Assembly (NCBI GenBank): GCA_029248265.1
Contig: JAQWJQ010000217.1
Coordinates: 1-53,006 of the forward strand
DNA length: 53,006 nt
Direction of reading: 5' to 3'
Source: Planctomycetota bacterium
Lineage (GTDB): Bacteria; Planctomycetota; UBA1135; GCA-002686595
Each line of letters starts with the position of its first letter. Positions within the stretch are counted from its first letter, which is position 1. Made by a program: the position numbers and the translations under genes. Of the stretch, positions 8,685 to 17,337 are shown in pieces. The notes beneath the pieces are model-generated. The model saw only the letters and a list, made by a program, of their open reading frames with translations. It was not told the DNA's origin and did not search any database.

Positions 8685-9796
8685 CAGTTAATCACTTCTT
8701 GGCCGATCCGACCGTCCGACTCGGCGGACGATGCGTTGGCGGCATCAACAGTGGTGGGGGCGAGACGGTAGTGGGAGACAGCCCACTCCGATCCATCGCG
8801 GAATCCGAAGAGTTCCTCGCAGGCGAGGAAGAATATACGCCAGCGCTGGAACCATGTTCCAGCAGCGGCACCGTAAGTGTCTCTTAGTACGGGCATGGTG
8901 GCCCCCTTGCGGTTTTCGAGGTTCTCTCGCCAGAGTTTCGCGGTGCGCGAGTAGTGGCGACCATTCACCACATCGTGCTGCTCGACGGAGAAGGGCAAGG
9001 AATCGCGCTGAGTGAGCGCAGGCAGGAGGCCATCGGCCGGCATCATGCCCCCTGAGAAGAAGTACTTGCTCATCCAGTCGGTGTCGTCACGGACCTCGAA
9101 GGGGTAGTTGAGCGACTTGTGCGTGAACACGTGGATGAACATCCGCCCTGCGTCACTCAGCCACCCGCGCGCCCGGCCGAGCAGCTCGGACCAGTTGCGC
9201 ATGTGTTCGAACATCTCCACGGAGACGATCCGGTCGTAACGGAAGCCGTCAGGGCGCCCCTGGAGGGCGTCGAAGGCGTTCATGTCGGCCGTGATGATCT
9301 CGATGTTGCTCAGCCCCCGCTCCCGCGCGCACTGGAGGATGAATTTGCGCTGTGGCGCCGAGTTGGAGACGCCTGTGATCGTCGAGTTGGGATAACGGGC
9401 GGCCATCCAGAGCGTCAGGGAGCCCCAGCCGCAACCCATCTCGAGGACCGCCGGGCCGTCCTCGAGCTGGGCGCGTTCGCAGGTCAGCTCGAGCATCCGC
9501 GCCTCGGCCGTTTCGAGGTCCTCATCGCCCTTGTCGAAGTAGCAAGAGCTGTACTTCAGGTGCGGGCCGAGCGACCTCAGGAAGAACCCGGGGGGCACCT
9601 CATAGTGTTGCTCATTGGCCTTCTCGGGCACGTCCGCCACCGGACCACTCTCCATCTCCCGGAGCCACGACTCGGTCGAGCTCGTGGGTCGAGACGCCTC
9701 GTCAACGAGGCGTTGGGCCAGGAGGCGACGGACCCCGAATTTCAGGAGTGGGAGCGGGACGAGTCCGTTGTCGACGAGTTTCAGCGCGGTCTTCAT
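8684..9796 (-). CDS. SAM-dependent methyltransferase, plant coclaurine-N-methyltransferase-like CFA subgroup
   Basis: This 370-aa enzyme heads the lipid operon. SAM-binding motif EMGCGWGSL lies at 119-127, preceded by NEQHYEVPPGFF (61-72) and KYSSCYF. The C-terminal half (MFIHVFTHKSLNYPF, then DWMSKYFFSGGMMP) matches the CFA-like group named after plant coclaurine N-methyltransferases. The frame is open upstream to 11302, but that extension crosses a repeat-rich intergenic region and a gene on the other strand. Homology begins at MKTALKLVDNGLVP, so I start at 9796. The second CFA-type enzyme in the operon suggests consecutive methyl or methylene transfers, or two different acyl substrates. 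Confidence 0.9.
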   Translation of the reverse strand: MKTALKLVDNGLVPLPLLKFGVRRLLAQRLVDEASRPTSSTESWLREMESGPVADVPEKANEQHYEVPPGFFLRSLGPHLKYSSCYFDKGDEDLETAEARMLELTCERAQLEDGPAVLEMGCGWGSLTLWMAARYPNSTITGVSNSAPQRKFILQCARERGLSNIEIITADMNAFDALQGRPDGFRYDRIVSVEMFEHMRNWSELLGRARGWLSDAGRMFIHVFTHKSLNYPFEVRDDTDWMSKYFFSGGMMPADGLLPALTQRDSLPFSVEQHDVVNGRHYSRTAKLWRENLENRKGATMPVLRDTYGAAAGTWFQRWRIFFLACEELFGFRDGSEWAVSHYRLAPTTVDAANASSAESDGRIGQEVIN

Positions 9797-9888
9797 GGCT
9801 TCGGTGGAGCGTTGGGGGGCCCTCGGGCTCGGGCTCGGAAACAACGGGGGGTGAGGGCCTAATCTCGCCCCCGCGGATCGCGGGGCGC

Positions 9889-9916
9889 GACGACTTGCCC
9901 TCCCTGGCCGGTGTTC
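9889..9916 (-). promoter_or_regulatory. Possible ECF-type promoter for the lipid operon
   Basis: On the minus strand GAAC (9916-9913) is followed after 18 nt by GTCGTC (9894-9889), the general GAAC...GTC form of many ECF promoters. No matching pair was found upstream of the sigma gene itself, so there is no autoregulation evidence to support it, and chance is possible. Confidence 0.2.
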
Positions 9917-9929
9917 GTGTGATGGCCTG

Positions 9930-10002
9930 GTGCGGATGAGCCGGGTGCGGGTGAGCCGGGTGCGGGTGAGCCGGTGCGGATAAGCCGGTGCGGATAAGCC
10001 GG
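9930..10002. repeat. Five tandem 14-15 bp repeats upstream of the lipid operon
   Basis: The units are GTGCGGATGAGCCGG (9930-9944), GTGCGGGTGAGCCGG (9945-9959 and 9960-9974) and TGCGGATAAGCCGG (9975-9988 and 9989-10002). A partial sixth begins at 10003. Spacing is constant within each sub-block. They lie 134-206 bp before the operon's first codon. Confidence 0.85.
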
Positions 10003-10258
10003 TGCGGACGGCTCGTGGCGGGTGAGCCGCTGCAGTCCGCTGCCGGGCCAAGAGGGTACGGCACCGCCCGACCGACCGCGATCCCTGACTCGCCCGGCGG
10101 CTAGGGCCCCGCCTGGGGGCCCTTGGGGGCAGACCATGAAGGGAGGCGCGCTCATCCGTTGAAGGGGGGGGCGCGAACCCCCGCACACCACGGCCGCGCG
10201 GGGCGCGGGCGAAAGTTCGGGTAATTTGGCCTCTCAACGGGGCCCTCAGGGTCGGCAT

Positions 10259-11347
10259 ATGGGTCGTATGAAAACGGTAACAGGTCATCCCGCCCGCTCG
10301 GGACGGGTGGTGCGGCGCCTCCTGCTCGTGGCGTCCGCCATGCTCGTCGCCAGCGGAGCGGTCGTCACGGGTTGCGGTTCCCTTGAGGTGCAGGAGGTCC
10401 GGGAGCAGACGCTCGCCCTTCCCAAGAACGCGCCATTGCTGGGGGGGCTCCAGACCGGGGTCCTGGCCGGCAGCGGGGAGCCCTGGATGGCGACGCTGAT
10501 CCCCGGGGGCCGCGACGGGCCCTCGGCCCGAGTGGACGGGGGCGCGGGCACTCCGACCGGGCGGCCGATCGTGCTTGTCCACGGGACCCCGGACGGGATG
10601 GGGGCATGGACCAGCGTCCTGTTCGGAGCCGGAGGCCTGGCGGGCACGGAGGAGATCTGGGCCCTGGAGGTGCTCGGCCACGGAATGCTGGGCGTGGAGT
10701 CCGGGACGGTCACCTTCCAGCGTTGCGCAGATCATGTGGCTGGGACGTTGCGGGCGCTCGGTCTGAAGGACGTCACGTTGGTGGGGAACTCCTATGGGGG
10801 AGAGTTCTGCTGGCGGGCGGCGCTCGACCACCCAGACCTGATCTCCAGGCTGGTCTTGATCGACTCGTCCGGCCTGCCGCGCACGCGAGAGCAGTTCCTC
10901 AGTGAGGAGGTGAAGATGCGCGAGTGGTCCGTGGCCCGCTTGGGCTACCTCGTCAACAGCGAGCCGCGGGTGGGGTCCGCTCTGGACCCACACTTCGACG
11001 GCGCCGCGGATCCCGAGCGCGTCCACGAGGTCTTCCTCGGGCTGGAGAACCGCGGGAACTGGAACGCCATGGTGGACCTCGTCCGCGACGAGAATGGGGG
11101 GCGCGCCGCCGAGTTGGCTCGGCTCACCGCGCCAACCCTGCTCCTCTGGGGTGAGCTCGATCAGGCCTACCCGCCGGAGACCTTCGGGACCACGTTCGCG
11201 GAGCGGATCCCAGCCGCACGGCTCACCGTGATCGAGGGCGCAGGACACTATCCGCACGAGCAGCGGCCAGCGCGGGTCGCGCGGGAGCTCCTCTCCTTCC
11301 ATCGAGGCGGGCTGTCCCCTTCGGCCCCCTTGGAGCCGGGCCGCTGA
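10259..11347 (+). CDS. Alpha/beta hydrolase, probable lipoprotein
   Basis: This 362-aa serine hydrolase has an N-terminal signal with a lipobox-like end (VVTGC, lipidated Cys at 39), so it is probably membrane-anchored outside the cytoplasm. The fold markers are HGTPD (109-113, oxyanion loop), nucleophile elbow GNSYGGE (Ser178), a WGELD acid region and the C-terminal GHYPHE histidine. The substrate cannot be told. The frame is open from a TTG at 10226, but ATG 10259 has AGGG 7 nt upstream; ATG 10268 is also possible. It diverges from the lipid operon, so an ester or lipid substrate is a natural guess but only a guess. Confidence 0.85.
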   Translation: MGRMKTVTGHPARSGRVVRRLLLVASAMLVASGAVVTGCGSLEVQEVREQTLALPKNAPLLGGLQTGVLAGSGEPWMATLIPGGRDGPSARVDGGAGTPTGRPIVLVHGTPDGMGAWTSVLFGAGGLAGTEEIWALEVLGHGMLGVESGTVTFQRCADHVAGTLRALGLKDVTLVGNSYGGEFCWRAALDHPDLISRLVLIDSSGLPRTREQFLSEEVKMREWSVARLGYLVNSEPRVGSALDPHFDGAADPERVHEVFLGLENRGNWNAMVDLVRDENGGRAAELARLTAPTLLLWGELDQAYPPETFGTTFAERIPAARLTVIEGAGHYPHEQRPARVARELLSFHRGGLSPSAPLEPGR

Positions 11348-11394
11348 GCGCCGGTCACGCGGTCCGGCGGCGCGCGGCCGTCGAGGCGGTGGCC

Positions 11395-13410
11395 TCAGCG
11401 GCGAGCCCGCCGGCGGCGCCGGCGCTTCTTGGCAGCCTTCAGGCCGGTGGGGTCACCGTCTCCGGCAGGAATCCAGCCCTCCGGCGGGGCCTTCCCCTGG
11501 ACCTCCAGGAGGAATCGGGAGGGGTGACGGGCCACCTTCTGGCCTCCGCGCGCTCGCTCTGCGCACCAGGAGAGCGTGAGCGCGCGCTGGGCCCGCGTGA
11601 TGCCCACGTAGGCGAGCCGCCGCTCCTCCTCCACCCCGTCCTCGGCCGCGGCGCGCTGGTGGGGGAGGACGCCCTCCTCGAGACCGACGAGGTAGACGCG
11701 CGGGTACTCGAGCCCCTTCGATGAGTGGAGGGTCATCAGCGTCACGGCCTGGCGACGAGCCGCGTCCTCCGCAGAGTCGGTGTCCGAGGCGCTCAGGCTC
11801 AGCTCATTCAGGAACCCGAGGAGGCCCGGGCGCTTGCGGCGGGAGATGTAGTTCTCCGCGAAGTTGAAGACCTCCTCCACGGCAGCCCAGCGCTTCTCGA
11901 AGTCGGCCTCCTCGGGGTAGAGGCGCCTGACCTCGTCTCGGTAGGCCACCTCCTCCACGACTCTTCGAGCGAGCTCCACCAGGTCCTCCCCCTTGGGGTG
12001 GAGGCGGTGCACCTCACGGAGCCGGGCCCGAAGTCCCTGCACGGCCTCGACCGCGCGCATATTGATCTTCGGAATCTCCTGGGCGCGGTCGAAGGCCTCG
12101 GCGACGGAGATGCCCTCCTGGGTCGCGAACTCGAGGACACGGTCCAGGGTGGTCTTCCCCACACCGCGCGGCGGCGAGTTGACGATCCGCAGCAGGGAGG
12201 CCTCATCACGCGGGTTCGCGACCACGCGCAGGTAGGCCAGGACATCGCGCACCTCCTTGCGATCGAAGAAGCTCATGCCACCCACGAGGACGTAGGGCAC
12301 CTCCTTCATGCGCAGCTCGGCCTCGAACGGCCGGGGCTGGACGGCGGTGCGGAACAGAATGGCGAAGTCGGAGTAGGAGTGCCCCTGGCTCACGAGGTGC
12401 TTGATCTCGGCGACGACCTTCTCCGCCTCTACGGACTCATCGCGCATGGTCACGGCCATGAGCGGCTCGCCGTCGCCGAGCGCGGAGCGCAGCGCCTTGT
12501 CGTGGCGGTTCGGGTTGTTCTTGATGACGCGGTTCGCGGCCCCAAGGATCTGTGCGGTCGAGCGGTAGTTGGTCTCCAGCTTCACGACCTTCGCGCCGGG
12601 GAAGCTTCGCTCGAAGCCGAGGATCTTGGAGACATCCGCGCCCCGCCAGCCGTAGATGCTCTGGTCGTCGTCGCCGACCACACACAGGTGCTTCTCGGGG
12701 CCGGTGAGCTGGCAGACGATCTCGAACTGCACCCCGTTGGTGTCCTGGTACTCGTCGACGAGGAGGTATCGGTGGCGCCCTTGGAGTTCGAGGCGGACGG
12801 CCTTCTTCTCCCGCAGCAGCCGCAGGGTCTCGGTGAGCAGGTCGTCGAAGTCCAGGCGCCGGCTGCGCCGCAAGATGTCGCGGTACTTCTCCCAGACCCG
12901 GCCGACGAGCTCGTGCTTGCTGTCCCCTGCGCGGGCCAGGAACGACTCCGGGGTGTCGAGCCGGTTCTTGGCGAGGGAGATCTTCGACTGGATCTCCTGC
13001 ACCTTCATCCGCGCCTCGGGGATGTGGAGCTCCCGGAGGCTGAGCTTGAGGATCGAGAGCTGGTCTGAGGAGTCCGCGATGGTGAAGCCCTCCGGATACC
13101 CGATCTCCGCCGCGTACTCCCGCAGGGTCCGCAGGCAAAACGAGTGGAAGGTGCTCGCGATGACGGTGCTCGCCTTCTTCTTGCCCACGAGCTTGCCCAG
13201 GCGCTCGCGCATCTCAGCCGCGGCCTTGTTGGTGAAGGTCATCGCCAGGACCTTCTCCGGCAGGACCCCCTTGTCGATGAGGTGCGCGATCCTCACCGTG
13301 ATCACCCGGGTCTTGCCGGTGCCGGCCCCCGCGAGCACCAGAACGGGACCAGAGGTCTGCGTCACAGCGGCGCGCTGCTCGGGGTTCAGGCCTTCCAGAA
13401 TGCGACTCAT
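11395..13410 (-). CDS. ATP-dependent DNA helicase, UvrD/PcrA/Rep family
   Basis: This 671-aa superfamily-1 helicase unwinds DNA in repair or replication restart. Visible motifs are LNPEQRAAV (Q motif), AGAGTGKT (Walker A, 27-34), TFHSF (Ia), VDEYQDTN (II), GDDDQSIYGWRGA (III), ETNYRS (IV), TLHSSKGLEYP (V) and EERRLAYVGITRAQ (VI). It ends with a Lys/Arg-rich tail (about 12 of the last 15 residues), which could bind nucleic acid. The frame is open to 13566, but homology and the ATG in front of SRILEGLNP place the start at 13410. A TAGGGT hexamer lies 38 nt upstream. It diverges from the SDR gene. Confidence 0.95.
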   Translation of the reverse strand: MSRILEGLNPEQRAAVTQTSGPVLVLAGAGTGKTRVITVRIAHLIDKGVLPEKVLAMTFTNKAAAEMRERLGKLVGKKKASTVIASTFHSFCLRTLREYAAEIGYPEGFTIADSSDQLSILKLSLRELHIPEARMKVQEIQSKISLAKNRLDTPESFLARAGDSKHELVGRVWEKYRDILRRSRRLDFDDLLTETLRLLREKKAVRLELQGRHRYLLVDEYQDTNGVQFEIVCQLTGPEKHLCVVGDDDQSIYGWRGADVSKILGFERSFPGAKVVKLETNYRSTAQILGAANRVIKNNPNRHDKALRSALGDGEPLMAVTMRDESVEAEKVVAEIKHLVSQGHSYSDFAILFRTAVQPRPFEAELRMKEVPYVLVGGMSFFDRKEVRDVLAYLRVVANPRDEASLLRIVNSPPRGVGKTTLDRVLEFATQEGISVAEAFDRAQEIPKINMRAVEAVQGLRARLREVHRLHPKGEDLVELARRVVEEVAYRDEVRRLYPEEADFEKRWAAVEEVFNFAENYISRRKRPGLLGFLNELSLSASDTDSAEDAARRQAVTLMTLHSSKGLEYPRVYLVGLEEGVLPHQRAAAEDGVEEERRLAYVGITRAQRALTLSWCAERARGGQKVARHPSRFLLEVQGKAPPEGWIPAGDGDPTGLKAAKKRRRRRRARR

Positions 13411-13518
13411 GGGGGTGTCGTGCGCCCTCTGGCCACGTCGGGTGCAAGACCCTAGCGACCGAGGGTGACTGATCCCACCGATTTGAAGGCTCCTCCTCGC
13501 GCTTCCGTTCAGCCAGCG

Positions 13519-13524
13519 TACGCT
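13519..13524 (+). promoter_or_regulatory. Putative -10 box (TACGCT) for a leaderless SDR mRNA
   Basis: TACGCT ends 8 nt before the ATG at 13533, leaving no room for a ribosome-binding site. It belongs to the set of TANNNT boxes 6-10 nt upstream of starts in this window. Confidence 0.45.
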
Positions 13525-13532
13525 TCCGTCCG

Positions 13533-14312
13533 ATGGACCCAGCTGACGGAGAACCCGTGACTTCACCCCACACCAAACGCAAGGCGCTTGTCATCGGCGC
13601 CAGCTCCGGAATGGGGGCGTCCCTCGTCCGCCAGCTGGTACGGGAGGGGTACGCGGTCGGCGGCGTGGCCCGCCGCGGTGAGCACCTGGAGGCCCTCGGG
13701 GAGGAGCTGGGGGACGCGGGCGCCCGCTTTGTCCACCGTGCCCACGATGTGACGGCAGCAGCAGAGGCCCCCGGGGTCTTCGATGAGCTGGTCACCGAGC
13801 TCGGCGGGCTCGACCTCTTCATCTATGCCGCCGGGGTCATGCCGGATGTCGGGCCGGAGGAGTACGACACGGAGAAGGACCTTGCGATGATCGACGTCAA
13901 TCTCGGCGGGTGCGTCACGTGGACCAACCTCGCGGCGCGCCTCTTTCACACCCAGCGCAGCGGCACGATCGTCGGGGTCGGCTCGGTCGCAGGTGACAGA
14001 GGCCGCAGGGGGGCCCCGGTGTACGGGGCGACCAAGGCGGGGCTGGCGACCTACTTCGAGTCCCTCAGGAACCGCCTGGCCGAGCGGCGCGTGAGGGTGG
14101 TCACGGTCAAGCCGGGGATGATCGAGACTCCCATGACGGCTCACCTCGACGAGCTCATGATGCCCGTGAGCGCCGAGCGCGCCGCAGCGGACATCCTCAA
14201 GGCGGCGCGCGGCCGGCTCTTCGATGTCCGGCACGTGCCCCTCCGGTGGCTGCCGGTCAGCCTGATCATCCGGGCGATCCCCTCGTTCCTCTTCCGGCGG
14301 ATGAGCATCTGA
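13533..14312 (+). CDS. Short-chain dehydrogenase, DprE2-like
   Basis: This 259-aa NAD(P)-dependent reductase has the cofactor loop GASSGMG (22-28), the catalytic Ser151, Tyr164 and Lys168 (YGATK), and the PGMIETPM loop. The C-terminal RRMSI end following a hydrophobic block resembles DprE2, which reduces decaprenylphospho-2-keto-ribose to the arabinose form. The pairing with the next gene, a DprE1-like oxidase starting one base inside this stop codon (TGATG), supports that reading. A general SDR role is the alternative if the partner acts on another sugar lipid. Confidence 0.85.
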   Translation: MDPADGEPVTSPHTKRKALVIGASSGMGASLVRQLVREGYAVGGVARRGEHLEALGEELGDAGARFVHRAHDVTAAAEAPGVFDELVTELGGLDLFIYAAGVMPDVGPEEYDTEKDLAMIDVNLGGCVTWTNLAARLFHTQRSGTIVGVGSVAGDRGRRGAPVYGATKAGLATYFESLRNRLAERRVRVVTVKPGMIETPMTAHLDELMMPVSAERAAADILKAARGRLFDVRHVPLRWLPVSLIIRAIPSFLFRRMSI

Positions 14313-15814
14313 TGGCGCCCATGGACCCCAAGGAAGGGCCCGGTCTGCCGAGGCGAAGCCGGCCCACGACCCTCGGTCCTGGTGCGGGTTTGGAGTACGT
14401 GGAGGGGTGGGGCATGAGCGCCGGCGCCCGCTCCCGGGTCTGGCGGCCACGCTCCCCCGAGGAGGTCGCGGAGGCCCTGGCGGGGGCCCGCGCCCGCGGC
14501 GCGTCGGTGGCGTTGAGGGGCTCAGGCTGCAGCTACGGCGACGCGAGCATCAACCGCGAGGGGGACGTGGTCGACGTGACGCGCATGAACAAGATCCTCT
14601 CCTTCGACGAGGAGACCGGGGTCGCGGACTGCGAGGGGGGGGTGACCATCAGGGACCTGTGGCGCCACGCGCTCCCGCGCGGTTTCTGGCCGAAGGTGGT
14701 GTCCGGGACGATGTACCCGACGCTCGCGGGAGCCGCGGGGATGAACATCCACGGCAAGAACAACTACAAGGTGGGCACCATCGGGGACGCCATCCAGGAC
14801 ATCGATCTCGTCCTGCCCTCGGGCGAGCGGGTGCTCGCCAGCCGTGAGGAGCGGCCGGATCTCTTCCACGCCGCCATCGGCGGCTTCGGGATGCTCGGCG
14901 CCATCACCCGGGTGCGGATCGCCACCAAGAAGATCCACTCAGGCGACATCGACGTGGCGGGCATCTCGGTCCCCAACATCGGCGCCATGCTGGAGTACGT
15001 GGACGCCCACACCGACACCGCTGACTACCTCGTCGGGTGGGTGGACTGCTTCGGGAGCGGCGACGCGGCAGGGCGCGGGCTGATCCACCACGCGCGCTAC
15101 CTCGGCCCGGGCGAGGACCCCGAGCCCGAGCGGACCCTCCGGCTCGACCATCAGGCGCTCCCCAGCTCGATCCTCGGCTTCCCCAAGTCCGAGGTCTGGC
15201 GCATCCTCCGGCTGTTGGCCAACGAGCCAGGCATGCGGCTCCTGAACTACACCAAGCACCAGATGGGGAAGCTTGAGCAGCGAGGCGGTTGGTATCGCCA
15301 GTCCCACGCGGCCTTCAACTTCTTGCTCGACTTCGTGCCGAACTGGAAGTTCGCCTACGGTCGCCAGCCCGGGGAGGGGCTCATCCAGTATCAGGTCTTC
15401 CTCCCCGCCGAGAGCGCCCACGATGGGTTCAAGGAGATCCTGCGCCGTCAGCAGCAGCGGGGGATCGTCTCGTACCTCGGCGTGTTGAAGCGGCATCGAC
15501 CGGACCCCTTCCTGCTCACCCATGGGCTTGACGGTTGGTCCATGGCGATGGACTTCAAGGTCACGGATAAGCGTCGGCATGACCTCTCGTCCATGTGCGA
15601 TGAGCTCACGCGGCTGGTGCTTGAGCGCGGCGGGCGCTTCTACTTCGCCAAGGACTCGGTCCTGGGACCGCGCGCCGTGGAGGCCATGTTCGACCGCGAC
15701 AAGCTCGCGGCGTTCAGGGCCCTCAAGGGCGAGCTGGACCCCACCGAGATGCTGCAGACGGACCTCTGGCGCCGCGCCTTCGGGACCGCGGGCGTCTACA
15801 CGATGTCGGCCTGA
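14312..15814 (+). CDS. FAD-binding oxidase, DprE1-like
   Basis: This 500-aa FAD_binding_4 (vanillyl-alcohol-oxidase type) flavoprotein resembles decaprenylphosphoryl-ribose 2'-oxidase. Near the N-terminus are RPRSPEEVAEAL and the flavin-contacting RGSGCSYGDASIN, followed by NIHGKNNYKVGTIGD. The C-terminal YFAKDSVLGP and MLQTDLWRR blocks match DprE1-type ends. With the SDR it would epimerise a polyprenyl-phosphate sugar at C2. I start at the ATG overlapping the SDR stop; the frame is open to 14246 but that lies inside the SDR gene. ATG 14321 is a close alternative. No arabinosyltransferase gene is visible in this window. Confidence 0.85.
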   Translation: MAPMDPKEGPGLPRRSRPTTLGPGAGLEYVEGWGMSAGARSRVWRPRSPEEVAEALAGARARGASVALRGSGCSYGDASINREGDVVDVTRMNKILSFDEETGVADCEGGVTIRDLWRHALPRGFWPKVVSGTMYPTLAGAAGMNIHGKNNYKVGTIGDAIQDIDLVLPSGERVLASREERPDLFHAAIGGFGMLGAITRVRIATKKIHSGDIDVAGISVPNIGAMLEYVDAHTDTADYLVGWVDCFGSGDAAGRGLIHHARYLGPGEDPEPERTLRLDHQALPSSILGFPKSEVWRILRLLANEPGMRLLNYTKHQMGKLEQRGGWYRQSHAAFNFLLDFVPNWKFAYGRQPGEGLIQYQVFLPAESAHDGFKEILRRQQQRGIVSYLGVLKRHRPDPFLLTHGLDGWSMAMDFKVTDKRRHDLSSMCDELTRLVLERGGRFYFAKDSVLGPRAVEAMFDRDKLAAFRALKGELDPTEMLQTDLWRRAFGTAGVYTMSA

Positions 15815-15930
15815 GTCGAGGGCCTGAGCGGCGGACTGGGGGCGCTGGGTCGTGGATCCGGGGCCCTGACTACCGCCCCGCGACCGGGACGAGTAGGGTC
15901 CCCAGCCCCCGCCCCATCAGGCCCCTCCCC

Positions 15931-17058
15931 ATGTTCGGAAAACGCTACACCTACTTCGCGACCTGCGCCCCCGGCGTCGAGCCGCTGCTTCACGAGGAGG
16001 TCCGGCAGCTGGGGCTCGGTCGCCCTGAACGACAGGTCGGCGGCGTGCGCTTCGAGGGCACCATGCCCGAGGCCTGGCGCGCCAACCTCTGGCTGCGGAC
16101 GGCCGTGCGCGTGCTGCGCCGTGAGGCTCGCTTCGAGTGCGCGAGCGAGTCCGCCATGGACGAGGGCGTCGGGAGCGTGGACTGGTCGACGTTCATCGAG
16201 CCGGGAGGCACGCTCTGGGTGGATGCTCAGACCAAGGACTCCGCCCTGGACCACAGCCGTTACCTACAGCAGCGGGTCAAGGATGTGATCGTCGACCAGG
16301 TCCGCGCCGCCGACGGGACCCGTCCCAGCGTGGACCGGGATACCGCAGACGTCCGGGTTCACCTCCACCTGTTCCGGGACCGAGCGACGCTCTCGGTCGA
16401 CACCTCTGGTGCGTCGCTACACCGACGCGGCTGGCGGACCTCGCAGGGCCGGGCGCCGCTCGCCGAGACCCTCGCCGCGGCCTGCGTGTTGCGGTCGGGT
16501 TGGGACCGACGCGGCCCCCTGATCGACCCCTTCTGCGGGACGGGGACGTTGCTGGTGGAGGGCGCGATGATCGCTGCGGGGATGGCCCCCGGTCTCTCGA
16601 GGGCGCGCTTCGGCTTCGAGACCTGGCGGGACCACGACGCGGCCGGCTGGGCGCGGCTGCGGGCCGAGGCCAGGGACAACGTGCGCATCCCGCGCAAGCT
16701 CCGGCTCGTCGGCCACGACATCGTGCCGGATCGTCTCGAGGAGACGAGGCAGCACCTGGATGGGCTCGGGTTCACCGAGCTTGGTGATCTCGAGGTCGCG
16801 GACGCCCGCTCCTTCGCGCCGCGGGCTGGCTGGAACGGGACCGTGGTCAGCAACCTGCCCTATGGCGAGCGCGTGGGGGATCGCGTCGAAGGGCTGCATG
16901 AGGACTTTGGCGCCCAACTCAAGGCCCTCACCGGCTACCGCGCCGCGCTGCTCACCGGTTCCTCCCGCCTCGCCGGTCTCCTTCGGCTATCCCGTGCGGA
17001 GCGGCACCGGATCCTCAACGGCGGCATCGAGTGCCAGCTCGTGACCGCCGAACTCTGA
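15931..17058 (+). CDS. THUMP-domain class I rRNA methyltransferase, RlmL N-terminal type
   Basis: This 375-aa enzyme resembles the 23S rRNA guanine-N2 methyltransferase half of RlmL (E. coli G2445). It has an N-terminal ferredoxin-like/THUMP region (about 1-160), a LIDPFCGTGTLLVEGAMIA block (SAM-site motif) near residue 195, and the catalytic NLPYGER motif near 307. The substrate-binding fold and length agree with single-domain members lacking the RlmK half. The TAGGGT hexamer at 15894-15899 is a possible -10 box. No Shine-Dalgarno is seen before the ATG. Confidence 0.92.
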   Translation: MFGKRYTYFATCAPGVEPLLHEEVRQLGLGRPERQVGGVRFEGTMPEAWRANLWLRTAVRVLRREARFECASESAMDEGVGSVDWSTFIEPGGTLWVDAQTKDSALDHSRYLQQRVKDVIVDQVRAADGTRPSVDRDTADVRVHLHLFRDRATLSVDTSGASLHRRGWRTSQGRAPLAETLAAACVLRSGWDRRGPLIDPFCGTGTLLVEGAMIAAGMAPGLSRARFGFETWRDHDAAGWARLRAEARDNVRIPRKLRLVGHDIVPDRLEETRQHLDGLGFTELGDLEVADARSFAPRAGWNGTVVSNLPYGERVGDRVEGLHEDFGAQLKALTGYRAALLTGSSRLAGLLRLSRAERHRILNGGIECQLVTAEL

Positions 17059-17337
17059 AGGCGAATGAGCGGCCGCTGAGGGGCGAGACGGCTCGCGCCG
17101 GGGCCCCGCGGGTGAGTGCTGAGCTTGTCTCCTTCCTCTCCAGCGGAGGGAGGGCCGGGCGCGGTCCATGTTCGTCGGGCATCGCGGGCTCGATCGACGT
17201 GGCCCTCCCGCGCCCAGCCCCGGGCGCTCAGCCCGACGCTCCTCGTCGTCCCTGGCGGGTCCACTCGCTGGCCCCACTCGCTGGCCGGGAGGGACCTGGG
17301 CCTTGCAGGCTCACCGCGCAGGCCGGTCCGGCGGTGT
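17059..17337. other. Convergent intergenic region
   Basis: This 279-bp region lies between two converging genes. It contains a short direct duplication of CACTCGCTGGCC near 17262-17285 but no hairpin with a T run and no gene that I can support. Confidence 0.4.

Larger units (their letters stand above)
9797..10258. other. Divergent regulatory region between the lipid operon and a lipoprotein hydrolase
   Basis: This 462-bp region has no gene. It holds five tandem 14-15 bp repeats (9930-10002). It also holds a possible ECF-type promoter reading toward the operon and a TAATTT hexamer (10222-10227) in front of the divergent hydrolase gene. Confidence 0.6.

Noticed and set aside
9797-11302. Very long upstream extension of the plant-like methyltransferase frame
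   Set aside because: It runs through the tandem repeats and antisense to the lipoprotein hydrolase gene; the translated part is repetitive and has no domain.
17262-17285. Direct duplication of CACTCGCTGGCC
   Set aside because: A single two-copy repeat in an intergenic region without flanking signals; probably replication slippage.
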